Program-made: the position numbers and the translations under genes
Source: Phycisphaerales bacterium UBA2218
Lineage (GTDB): Bacteria; Planctomycetota; Phycisphaerae; Sedimentisphaerales; Anaerobacaceae
Length of the DNA stretch: 32,631 nt
NCBI GenBank assembly: GCA_002327785.1
Contig: DCUI01000122.1
Coordinates: 1 to 32,631, forward strand
Direction: 5' to 3'
Shown: in pieces, positions 25,432-32,631 of the stretch
How positions within the stretch are numbered: the first letter of the stretch is position 1
How the letters are laid out: the number at the start of each line of letters is the position of its first letter
Notes under the pieces: generated by a model
Database searches by the model: none
What the model was told of the DNA's origin: nothing
What the model saw: only the letters and a program-made list of their open reading frames with translations

Positions 25432-25460
25432 TTGATTTGCCTCTGGAAAGCTGATAGGAT
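25432..25460 (+). promoter_or_regulatory. Putative promoter of the tricorn-type protease gene
   Basis: TTGATT (25432-25437), 17 bases, TAGGAT (25455-25460). Each box has four of six consensus matches with ideal spacing. The leader would be about 49 bases and includes the strong ribosome-binding site TAGGAGGT. Confidence 0.4.
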
Positions 25461-25515
25461 GCCGGCTCGGCGTTTTCCGTGCATGGGCACTTGTTACGCG
25501 GAGTTAGGAGGTACG

Positions 25516-28500
25516 ATGAGATACGTATTGGCGTCAATCGCAGTTGTGTTGTCCTCGGCGGTCGGGTTTGCCGCCGCGACAGCGGAATCGACCCACACGC
25601 CGGACGCGCAGATGCTGCGGTTCCCCGACGTGAGCCAGAACGAGATCGTCTTTGTCTACGCGGGCGACCTCTGGATCGTGCCCAAGGCCGGCGGCACCGC
25701 TCGCAGGCTCAGCTCGCCCAAGGGCCAGGAGATGCTCCCGAAGTTCTCCCCGGACGGGGCGATCATCGCCTTTAGCGGCAATTACGACGGCAACACGGAC
25801 GTCTACACGATCCCCGCCCATGGCGGCACACCCACGAGACTGACGCACCACCCGGACAGCGACAGCGTCGTCGAGTGGTACCCCGACGGCAAGAGCATCC
25901 TGTACCGCTCCATGATGAAAAGCCCGTCCCGGCGGTTCAACCGATTCTTCAAGCAGCCGATCGCGGGAGGCCTGCCCGAGACCTTGCCGCTGGCCTACGC
26001 GGAGCTGGCCAGCTTCAGTCCCGACGGGCTGCGGATGGCGTTCCAGTTCATCTCGTGTGAGTTCCGCACGTGGAAGCGCTACCAGGGCGGCATGGCCAGT
26101 GACCTGTGGCTCTACGATTTCGTCAACAACACGTCGGAGAAGTTCACGGACTTCCCCGGCACGGACGCCGTGCCCATGTGGCATGAGAACACGATCTATT
26201 TCCTCTCCGACCGGGACACACAGCGCAAGCTCAATATCTGGGCCTACGATCTGCGGACGAAAGCGACCCGGCAGGTCACGAAGTTCACCGAGTACGACGT
26301 GAAGTGGCCGAGCATCGGGCCCGATTCCATCGTCTTCGAGAACGGCGGTCTCCTGCACCTGCTCGATCTGGCGACGGAGACCTCCAAACCCCTGAGCATC
26401 CGGGTCCCGGATGACCTTCCCCGGATTCGGGCTGAGCTCAAGAACGTCTCGAATCGGATCGAGAGCTGGTCCCTGTCGCCCAGCGGCAAACGGGCGCTGT
26501 TCGGGGCCCGAGGCGAGGTGTTCACCGTCCCCGAGAAGCACGGCAGCGTGCGGAACCTGACCAACACCTCCGGCGTGGCCGAGCGCGACCCCGCCTGGTC
26601 GCCCGACGGCAAGCACATCGCGTACTTCTCCGACAGGACGGGCGAGTACGAGCTATACCTGCGTCCCGGCGACGGCACAGGCCAGGAAAAGCAGGTCACC
26701 AAGGGCGGCTTGGTGTTTCGCTATCGGCCTCTCTGGTCGCCCGACGGCAAAAAGGTCGCCTTCAGCGACAAGACCGGGAGCCTGTACATCGTCGATATCG
26801 ATAGCGGAGAGCCGAAATTCATCGACAAGGACGAATGGTTCAACATGGGCTCGTATTCCTGGTCGTCGGACAGCCGGTGGCTGACCTACGCCAAACGGGG
26901 GGCCAACCGCAACGGCAACGTCATGATCTGCGACGCCAACGACGGAATGGTCCGCCAGATCACGGGCGATTATTATGACGACTCCAATCCGGTCTTCGAC
27001 GTCGAGGGCAAATACTTGTTCTTCACCTCCAACCGGCAATTCGATCCACTCTATGGCGACATGGACGCCACATGGATCTACCCTGAATCGACGAAGCTCT
27101 ACGTGGTGACGCTCAGGAAGGACGTCGAGTCGCCGCTGGCCCCGCGCAGCGACGAGGAGGAGGTCAAGAAGGAGAAGGAGGACGAGAAGAAGGAACAAGA
27201 GAAGAAGGAAGAACCAAAGAAGGACGAAAGCGAAGCGGAAAAGGAGCAGGCCGAGGACGGTGCCGGTGGAGAAGAAGATCAGAAAAGCGGTGAAGAGACG
27301 AAGGCCGATGAAGATAAGAGCGAGGGCGACAAGAAGGAGGAGAAGGACAAGAAGGACGAGAAAAAGCCCGAGCCGATCAAGATCGACTTCGACGGCATTG
27401 AGGGCCGCGTGGTCGAGCTGCCAATCCAGGCCGGCCATCTCGGCGGCCTGGACAGCGTCGAAGGCAAGCTGCTTTTTGTTCGCCGCCTGCCGCGAGGGGC
27501 CCGCAGGGGCGGCGAGCCCGCGGGGCGGCTGCTCTACTTCGATCTGAAGGAACGCGAGGAAAAGACCATCATCGACGGGATCGACGGCTACACCGTCTCC
27601 GCGAACGGCAAGAAGATTCTCTACCGGAGCGGTGGCACCTATGGCATCATCGACGTCGGCGAGAACAAGAAGTCCGGCGACGGGCGTATCGCCTCGGGCA
27701 ACCTCAAGGCATGGATCAACCCACGAGAAGAATGGCGTCAGATGTTCACCGAAGCCTGGCGGATCGAGCGCGACTACTTCTACGATCCGGCCATGCACGG
27801 CGTGAACTGGGAGGCGATGAAGCAACGGTACGGGGCCCTGCTGCCGTATGTGGTGGACCGCGAAGACCTCAACTATGTGATCGGCGAGATGATCGCCGAG
27901 CTGAATTGCTCGCACACGTACGTCGGCGGCGGGGACATCGAGCGGCCGGGGAGCCTTTCCGTCGGCCTGCTCGGCTGCGATTTCGAGCCGGACGAAAAGA
28001 ACCACGCCTATCGCATCAGTAAGATCTACGAGGGAGCAGCCTGGGATGCCGAGACACGCTCGCCCCTGCGGGCGCCGGGCCTGAAAGTGAATGAAGGCGA
28101 TTATCTGCTGGCGGTCAACGGCCGGCCGGTGGATCCCTCGATCGATCCCTGGGCTGCGTTCCAGGGCCTGGCGGGCGAGGTCGTGCGATTGACCGTCAGT
28201 CGCACGCCGGACGTGAATGACGCCAACGAAATCCTGGTCCAGCCAATGTCGAGCGAGTTCCGGCTCCGCAATCTCGCCTGGATCGAAAGCAACCGCCGTC
28301 GGGTGGAAGAAGCGACGCAGGGCCGCGTGGGATACATCTATGTGCCCGATACGGGCCAGAACGGCCAGAACGAGCTGGTCCGCCAGTTCGGGCCGCAGTT
28401 CGACAAGGACGCCCTGGTCATCGATGAGCGGTTCAACGGCGGCGGCCAGATCCCCGACCGGTTCATCGAGCTGCTGAATCGCCCGGTCTACAATTACTGG

Positions 28501-28932
28501 GCCCGGCGCGATCACCGGGACTGGCAGACGCCGTCGCTCTCGCACACCGGACCCAAGGTGATGATCATGAACGGCTGGTCCGGCTCCGGCGGCGACGCCT
28601 TCCCGTATTACTTCCGTGAGGCAGGACTCGGGCCGCTCGTGGGTACGCGAACCTGGGGCGGACTGGTCGGCATGAGCGGCAATCCACAACTGATCGACGG
28701 CGGCTATGTCTCGGCCCCGACGTTTGGGATGTTCGAGGAGGATGGCTGGGCCGTCGAGGGCTACGGCGTCGATCCGGACTACGAGGTCGAGAACGTCCCG
28801 CACGAGCTGGTGGCGGGCCGCGATCCGCAGTTGGAGACCGCGGTCGGCGTCGTGCTGAAGCTGCTGGAGAAGAATCCGCCGAAGCGGCCGAACAAGCCGG
28901 CGTATCCGGATCGAACCGCAAATGCGAACTGA
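25516..28932 (+). CDS. Exported tricorn-type S41 serine protease
   Basis: The 1138-residue product begins with a signal peptide (MRYVLASIAVVLSSAVGFAAA). Residues about 30-540 are TolB-like propeller strands (FSPDGAIIAFSGN, WSPDGKHIAYFSD, WSPDGKKVAFSD). A charged Lys/Glu insert runs from about 548 to 620. Then come a second propeller, a core domain (MFTEAWRIERDYFYDP), a PDZ-like part (KVNEGDYLLAVNGRPVDP) and the S41 core. The tricorn catalytic set is present by alignment from memory: S799-H800 (NCSHTYV), nucleophile S1024 (WSGSGGD) and E1081 (WAVEGYGVDPD). Tricorn proteases cut peptides from larger degradation products; this one would act outside the cytoplasmic membrane. TAGGAGGT sets the ATG. 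It lies divergent from a peptide importer and is followed by a metallopeptidase. Confidence 0.93.
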   Translation: MRYVLASIAVVLSSAVGFAAATAESTHTPDAQMLRFPDVSQNEIVFVYAGDLWIVPKAGGTARRLSSPKGQEMLPKFSPDGAIIAFSGNYDGNTDVYTIPAHGGTPTRLTHHPDSDSVVEWYPDGKSILYRSMMKSPSRRFNRFFKQPIAGGLPETLPLAYAELASFSPDGLRMAFQFISCEFRTWKRYQGGMASDLWLYDFVNNTSEKFTDFPGTDAVPMWHENTIYFLSDRDTQRKLNIWAYDLRTKATRQVTKFTEYDVKWPSIGPDSIVFENGGLLHLLDLATETSKPLSIRVPDDLPRIRAELKNVSNRIESWSLSPSGKRALFGARGEVFTVPEKHGSVRNLTNTSGVAERDPAWSPDGKHIAYFSDRTGEYELYLRPGDGTGQEKQVTKGGLVFRYRPLWSPDGKKVAFSDKTGSLYIVDIDSGEPKFIDKDEWFNMGSYSWSSDSRWLTYAKRGANRNGNVMICDANDGMVRQITGDYYDDSNPVFDVEGKYLFFTSNRQFDPLYGDMDATWIYPESTKLYVVTLRKDVESPLAPRSDEEEVKKEKEDEKKEQEKKEEPKKDESEAEKEQAEDGAGGEEDQKSGEETKADEDKSEGDKKEEKDKKDEKKPEPIKIDFDGIEGRVVELPIQAGHLGGLDSVEGKLLFVRRLPRGARRGGEPAGRLLYFDLKEREEKTIIDGIDGYTVSANGKKILYRSGGTYGIIDVGENKKSGDGRIASGNLKAWINPREEWRQMFTEAWRIERDYFYDPAMHGVNWEAMKQRYGALLPYVVDREDLNYVIGEMIAELNCSHTYVGGGDIERPGSLSVGLLGCDFEPDEKNHAYRISKIYEGAAWDAETRSPLRAPGLKVNEGDYLLAVNGRPVDPSIDPWAAFQGLAGEVVRLTVSRTPDVNDANEILVQPMSSEFRLRNLAWIESNRRRVEEATQGRVGYIYVPDTGQNGQNELVRQFGPQFDKDALVIDERFNGGGQIPDRFIELLNRPVYNYWARRDHRDWQTPSLSHTGPKVMIMNGWSGSGGDAFPYYFREAGLGPLVGTRTWGGLVGMSGNPQLIDGGYVSAPTFGMFEEDGWAVEGYGVDPDYEVENVPHELVAGRDPQLETAVGVVLKLLEKNPPKRPNKPAYPDRTANAN

Positions 28933-28947
28933 ACCGGCCCGGCCGGT
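28933..28947 (+). terminator. Hairpin directly after the tricorn stop codon
   Basis: ACCGGC-CCG-GCCGGT is a perfect 6-bp stem with a 3-base loop starting at the base after the TGA. No T-run follows, so termination would be weak or Rho-aided. Confidence 0.3.
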
Positions 28948-28985
28948 GAAGAGAGAATGCTGTTAAAGGTTGGCAGACGCGCCTC

Positions 28986-29092
28986 GTCATGCCGAGTGAA
29001 GTGAAGTATCCGGCCAACTAATGAGCAGTGAGCGTCCGCCGAGGGTTGCGATTCATTCACAGCCCAGATTCTCCGCTGCGCTCAGGATGACA
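28986..29092. repeat. Inverted pair of a dispersed 29-bp repeat arm
   Basis: The left arm (28985-29013) starts GTCATGCCGAGTGAAGTGAAG; the right arm (29064-29092), read in reverse, starts GTCATCCTGAGCGCAGCGGAG. They agree at 20 of 29 positions and enclose about 50 bases. Similar words (CATTCTGAGCGAAGCGAAGAATCT) recur, from memory, in intergenic DNA of many uncultured bacteria. The element fills the gap between the tricorn and M2/M3-like genes, and a single arm occurs at 25359-25387. Confidence 0.65.
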
Positions 29093-29197
29093 AGAAAGAA
29101 AATGGCCGTGCGTGGCACGGGGCAGGTTGGCCCTGTCGATGGGGTGCATCGTGTAGCCTGGAAGGGAAGACCATTGATATCAGGGGGTACAGTGATT

Positions 29198-30859
29198 ATG
29201 AAGAATCCGTTGATTGCAGCGGCGCTGGTCCTGACGATGATCGCGCCGCGCGGGGATGCGGCCAATGCGAAGGAGAAGGCCTTGAAGAATTTCATTGCGG
29301 CACACGTCGAGAAGATCAAGCCGCTGGAGAAGCAGGCGAATCTGGCCTGGTGGGATGCCGCCGTGACGGGCGACTCGAATGCGTACGGCCGCTCCAGCGA
29401 GTTGACGCTGCAGATCCGCCGGATTTACAGCGATCCGAAGGACTTCGCATTCCTGAGGGATCTCAAGGACTCCGGGCAGGTCAAGGGCAAGCTCATGGCT
29501 CGGCAACTGACGGTGCTCTACAACGCCTATCTGTCGAACCAGATCGACCCGGACCGGCTCAAGCAGATCGTCGAGCTGGGCACCGAGATCGAGAAGAACT
29601 TCAGCACCTTCCGCGGCAGTATCGACGGCCGCAAGGTCACCGACAACGAGATCAAGCAGATCCTCAAGGACGAGACGGATTCGGCCAAGCGGCAGCAGGC
29701 ATGGCTGGCCAGCAAGCAGGTGGGCGAAGCAGTGGCCGCCGATATCGTGCGACTGGTCAGGCTCCGCAACCAGGCCGCCCGCAAGCTCGGCTTTCCGAAC
29801 TATCACACAATGGCGCTCGCCACCGGCGAGCAGGACGTAAAGGAGCTCGACAAGATCTTTGCGGAGCTATACGAGCTGACGAACGAGCCGTTTCGCAAGG
29901 TCAAGACCGACCTGGACCGCATCCTGGCCGCCAGGTACGGCGTCCGGCCCGAGAAACTCATGCCGTGGCACTACCACGACCCGTTCTTCCAGGAAACGCC
30001 GATGGTCTACGATCTGGACCTGGACGTCTACTATGAGGGCAAGAACATCGAGAAGCTGGCCGCCGAGTTCTACCTGGGCATCGGCCTGCCCGTCGAGGCC
30101 ATCCTGGCCAAGAGCGACCTCTACGAGCGCGAGGGCAAAGACCAGCACGCCTTCTGCACGCATATTGACCGTGAGGGCGACGTGCGCATCCTGTGCAACC
30201 TGAAGCCCAATCTGCGCTGGATGGAGACGCTGCTGCACGAGCTGGGCCACGGTGTGTACGACAAGTACATTCCCAAAGACTTGCCCTGGCTGCTGCGGAC
30301 CATCCCGCACATCCTGACCACCGAGGCGATGGCTATGCTGATGGGCGCCGAGACGCTCGACCCGGAGTGGCACGAGCAGGTGCTGGGCGCGGACGCGGCG
30401 GAAGCGGCGCGGGCAGGGGCGGCGGGCTTCCGGCGGCTGCGCCTGCAAGAGCTGATCTTCGCCCGCTGGGTGCTGGTCGTGGTGAACTTCGAGCGCCTGC
30501 TGTACGAAGATCCGTCGCGCGATCTGGACGCCCTGTGGTGGGAGCTGGTCCAGCGCTACCAACTGCTCAACAGGCCGGATGGGCGCGAGACACTGCCGGA
30601 CTGGGCGACGAAGTACCATATCGCGCTGGTCCCGGCGTATTACCAGAACTACCTGCTGGGGCGCATGATGTCCTTCCAGTGGGAAGACTGGCTGCGCAAG
30701 CACGCCGGTGGCATCGTCGGGCGGCGGGCGGCTGGCGAGTTCTTCTGCGAGCGTATCTTCGCCGTTGGCAACACCATGCCCTGGAATGACGGGTTGGAGC
30801 ACGCAACCGGCGAGCGGCTCAACCCCGATTACTTCGTCGAGAAGTTCGCCCAATTCTGA
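29198..30859 (+). CDS. Exported M2/M3-like zinc metallopeptidase
   Basis: The 553-residue product starts with a signal peptide (MKNPLIAAALVLTMIAPRGDA). The early helical part (NFIAAHVEKIKPLEKQANLAWWDAAVTGD) and ARKLGFPNYHTMAL resemble bacterial relatives of angiotensin-converting enzyme (M2). The zinc site is HELGH (347-351, catalytic E348) with the third ligand E376 in LTTEAMAM, spaced as in M2/M3 gluzincins; the C-terminal ALVPAYYQNYLLGRMM is also family-like. It likely trims peptides in the same compartment as the tricorn-type protease. An in-frame GTG at 29192 lies closer to the GGGGG ribosome-binding site and may be the true start, adding two residues. The stop is 6 bases before the TIR gene. 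Confidence 0.9.
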   Translation: MKNPLIAAALVLTMIAPRGDAANAKEKALKNFIAAHVEKIKPLEKQANLAWWDAAVTGDSNAYGRSSELTLQIRRIYSDPKDFAFLRDLKDSGQVKGKLMARQLTVLYNAYLSNQIDPDRLKQIVELGTEIEKNFSTFRGSIDGRKVTDNEIKQILKDETDSAKRQQAWLASKQVGEAVAADIVRLVRLRNQAARKLGFPNYHTMALATGEQDVKELDKIFAELYELTNEPFRKVKTDLDRILAARYGVRPEKLMPWHYHDPFFQETPMVYDLDLDVYYEGKNIEKLAAEFYLGIGLPVEAILAKSDLYEREGKDQHAFCTHIDREGDVRILCNLKPNLRWMETLLHELGHGVYDKYIPKDLPWLLRTIPHILTTEAMAMLMGAETLDPEWHEQVLGADAAEAARAGAAGFRRLRLQELIFARWVLVVVNFERLLYEDPSRDLDALWWELVQRYQLLNRPDGRETLPDWATKYHIALVPAYYQNYLLGRMMSFQWEDWLRKHAGGIVGRRAAGEFFCERIFAVGNTMPWNDGLEHATGERLNPDYFVEKFAQF

Positions 30860-30865
30860 CGCGGG

Positions 30866-31405
30866 ATGCAACACCTATACGTCAGCTACCCCGATCACGA
30901 CTACGACTTCGCCCACCGCCTGGTTGACGACCTGCAGGCGGCGGGCTATGTTGTGTTCGTGGACGCGGTCGCGGCGCGGGGGACGATGGCCTGGGCCGCC
31001 GAGACTCGCCATGCCATTCGCGCGGCGGGAGCCGTGCTGATGATCCTCGACCCGGCGCGCGGGCGTCGCGTCGGGATGCGCCACGAGGGAATTCTGGCCG
31101 GAAGGCGGCGCACGCCTACCTTCGTGCTGCTGCGCTCGCCCGGCGACCTGCCGCGCTACTTGAGCCGGGCGACGGTGATGGACTTCTCCACGGAGTACGA
31201 CGCGGCGCTCGGCCAACTCCTGGCGGGGCTGCCGGCACCGGCGCAGCTACTTGTCGCCGAAGTGCCCCTGCGCCGTCCGCTGCGCCGCCCGCCCCGTCGC
31301 CGCGATTCGCGGTGGCGCGAGCGCCTGGTGTGGGCCTTGGCGATGGTTGCTGGGCTGGCGCTGTGTCTGCTGGTGGCTGTCGCGTTTGGCCTCATTCCGG
31401 TGTAG
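30866..31405 (+). CDS. TIR-domain protein with C-terminal membrane anchor
   Basis: The 179-residue product has an N-terminal TIR fold (residues 1-125): HLYVSYPDHDYDFAHRLVDDL as strand A and helix A, GYVVFVD as strand B, a BB-loop region (AVAARGTMAW), and AETRHAIRAAGAVLMIL, where E46 sits where TIR NADases carry the catalytic glutamate. After an Arg/Pro-rich basic stretch (RRPLRRPPRRRDSRWRER) a single helix, about 154-177, ends the protein, so it would be tail-anchored with the TIR domain in the cytoplasm. Such proteins can act as NAD-consuming immune effectors or as scaffolds. It starts 6 bases after the metallopeptidase stop, with no clear ribosome-binding site. Its codon use (CGC, GCG) differs from genes further left. 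Confidence 0.85.
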   Translation: MQHLYVSYPDHDYDFAHRLVDDLQAAGYVVFVDAVAARGTMAWAAETRHAIRAAGAVLMILDPARGRRVGMRHEGILAGRRRTPTFVLLRSPGDLPRYLSRATVMDFSTEYDAALGQLLAGLPAPAQLLVAEVPLRRPLRRPPRRRDSRWRERLVWALAMVAGLALCLLVAVAFGLIPV

Positions 31406-31474
31406 GATTCAGTCAGGAAGTGGGTCTGGCGCTCGCTTGCGCCGCGCGCGAGACAGGGAGCATACGGGAAGCCT

Positions 31475-32631
31475 ATGGACCGCTCAGTGCCCAAGACCGG
31501 AAGCGAAGAGATCGCGCTCTACATCCGCACCTACTACTCGCTGCTGCGCTCCAGCCGCGCCGTGCACCTCGACGCGCTGGTTGAGACGCACCTGACGGTG
31601 AACTCATCCCTGCACACGCGGGCGCGCGCGCCGATGCCCGACGCGGCGGCGCTGTTCTACGCGGCGATGCGCCTGCCGCCGTGCATGGCCGATGTTGAGC
31701 TGGTAGTGATGGGCCAGACCGACCGCGTCTTCCACGATCACGGGTTCGCGCACGTGGGCGAGTGGGAGCGCGTGATCGCGCCCGCCCGCCGCCGGCGCAT
31801 GGCCTTCGACGGGAAGCAGACGCTGGCCGTCTACGTCGCCAGCGGCTCGGACATTGACGACCTGATCCCGATCCTGGTCGCCTACCAGATCGAATGGAAC
31901 AAGCTGCACGACTTGCTGCAATCGGTGGCGGCCCAGGCGAGCCTGGCCGCCTTCAGCGCCGATTCCTCGCTGAGCCGCACGGCGGAGCTAGCCCGCGCGC
32001 TGGGCATGACGGCGGATGATCTGAGCCGCTTGCAGGACGCCTGGGGCAAAGACACGATCGCCACGCTGAAGAAGATCGCGCGCAGCCCCAAGCGCCTGGC
32101 GGTGCAACTGCTGGCGGGCACCTACATCAACTACCAGCGCGCCACGTCCGACTGGTGGTTCAACGTGCGCCAGCACGTCGAGCACGTCCGCCTGCAGGAT
32201 CGCCCGGTCTACTTCATTTCCAGCAACGTGCACGCTGTCCCTAACCTGCTGAGCGGATTCGCGCTGCGCGAAGAGGAGCGTATCTTCGAGTTCGTGGAGA
32301 AGGCGGGTGACCCCGGCCTGACCGCCGAATACGACTATGTGCGCGTGCGCGACGAACTGAACAATAAGAACAATTTCCTCTATTATGCGCTGCGGCGCTA
32401 CACCAGCCTGGCCGATGTGGACGCGCGCCGCCGCCAGGCCGAGGCCGAGGCCGGGATCAGCCGCGTGCCCAGCCTGCACGGCTTCGACATCGAAGCGCAG
32501 GTCATCGAGCTAAACAAGCTCGACCCGGCGCGCATGGACTCGCGCATCGTCCCTGCCAGCGCCAGCGACATGGCCCTGCTGCGCCACAGCGACGCGCTGA
32601 TCGTCAACATTGACTACCCGCTGGGCATGGC
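31475..32631 (+). CDS. Unknown protein, cut by the window end
   Basis: From the ATG at 31475, preceded by GGGAAG, the frame is open for 385 codons to the last base, so the 3' end is missing. The visible part starts MDRSVPKTGSEEIALYIRTYYSLLRSS and is mostly helical, with conserved-looking segments VETHLTVNSSLHTRA, SDWWFNVRQHVEHVRLQDRP, YFISSNVHAVPNLLSG and DALIVNIDYPLGMA. There is no signal peptide or membrane helix. I do not recognise the family with confidence; it reads like a large cytoplasmic protein of Chloroflexota. Arginine is almost always CGC here. It lies 69 bases after the TIR gene and may belong to the same transcript. Confidence 0.75.
   Translation, partial: MDRSVPKTGSEEIALYIRTYYSLLRSSRAVHLDALVETHLTVNSSLHTRARAPMPDAAALFYAAMRLPPCMADVELVVMGQTDRVFHDHGFAHVGEWERVIAPARRRRMAFDGKQTLAVYVASGSDIDDLIPILVAYQIEWNKLHDLLQSVAAQASLAAFSADSSLSRTAELARALGMTADDLSRLQDAWGKDTIATLKKIARSPKRLAVQLLAGTYINYQRATSDWWFNVRQHVEHVRLQDRPVYFISSNVHAVPNLLSGFALREEERIFEFVEKAGDPGLTAEYDYVRVRDELNNKNNFLYYALRRYTSLADVDARRRQAEAEAGISRVPSLHGFDIEAQVIELNKLDPARMDSRIVPASASDMALLRHSDALIVNIDYPLGM

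Noticed and set aside
26653..28803. 716-codon minus-strand frame opposite the tricorn gene, with a hydrophobic Leu-rich part
   Set aside because: The Leu/Phe-rich part is just the complement of the Lys/Glu-rich insert; there are no real membrane or enzyme motifs.
1..32631. CRISPR array or prophage
   Set aside because: No regularly spaced repeats, and no phage structural, integrase or lysis genes beyond one transposase scrap.

Overview
This 32.6 kb, GC-rich window reads as a chromosomal segment of an anaerobic or microaerophilic bacterium, most likely a member of Planctomycetota (Phycisphaerae/Sedimentisphaerales type). The pointers are a prepilin-like secreted protein with a long variable tail, retropepsin-like and twin-module secreted proteins of the planctomycete kind, Tat-exported metallophosphoesterases, a probable Re-type citrate synthase, and dispersed AT-rich MITE-like elements. 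The assignment rests on recognising families, not on a database search. The last ~1.8 kb (from about 30.86 kb) uses codons differently (arginine almost only CGC) and looks more Chloroflexota-like.

Layout. 0.08-1.44 kb: a secreted DUF3748 (YidR-like) beta-propeller protein on the minus strand. 1.5-2.3 kb: a decayed integrase-type transposase fragment, then a consensus promoter and tRNA-Leu(UAA). 2.45-6.26 kb, plus strand: Re-citrate synthase/isopropylmalate-synthase-family enzyme, a 136-bp inverted-repeat element, a HAD hydrolase, then a promoter and the trxA-trxB redox pair. 6.33-7.86 kb, minus: sodium/solute symporter, convergent with trxB across a terminator hairpin. 8.18-11.28 kb: three tandem paralogous Tat-exported calcineurin-like phosphoesterases, two with a near-identical promoter. 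11.3-12.07 kb: a TetR remnant and a GC-rich structured-looking leader. 12.08-14.0 kb: a hypothetical protein and a protein made of five SANT/Myb-like DNA-binding repeats. 14.34-15.91 kb, minus: a YXWGXW-repeat secreted protein. 16.2-18.74 kb: a graveyard of truncated genes (twin-module secreted protein, acyltransferase-3 fragment, retropepsin fragment). 18.8-23.6 kb, mostly minus: queA, a small conserved-looking plus-strand ORF, a prepilin-like protein, fucU and a DUF4139 protein. 23.8-30.86 kb: a divergent peptide-use locus with a POT-family peptide importer facing a tricorn-type protease and an M2/M3-like metallopeptidase. 30.87 kb-end: a TIR-domain protein with one C-terminal membrane helix and a truncated unknown gene.

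How the genes fit together. The clearest functional unit is 23.8-30.86 kb: two exported peptidases would cut proteins or peptides outside the cytoplasmic membrane and the proton-coupled transporter would import the products. trxA-trxB is a classic thiol-redox operon. The three phosphoesterases look like a recently expanded family. The most open biology lies in the SANT-repeat protein, the phosphoesterase triplet, the dispersed repeats, and the TIR/unknown pair at the right end, whose origin (transfer or assembly join) needs checking.
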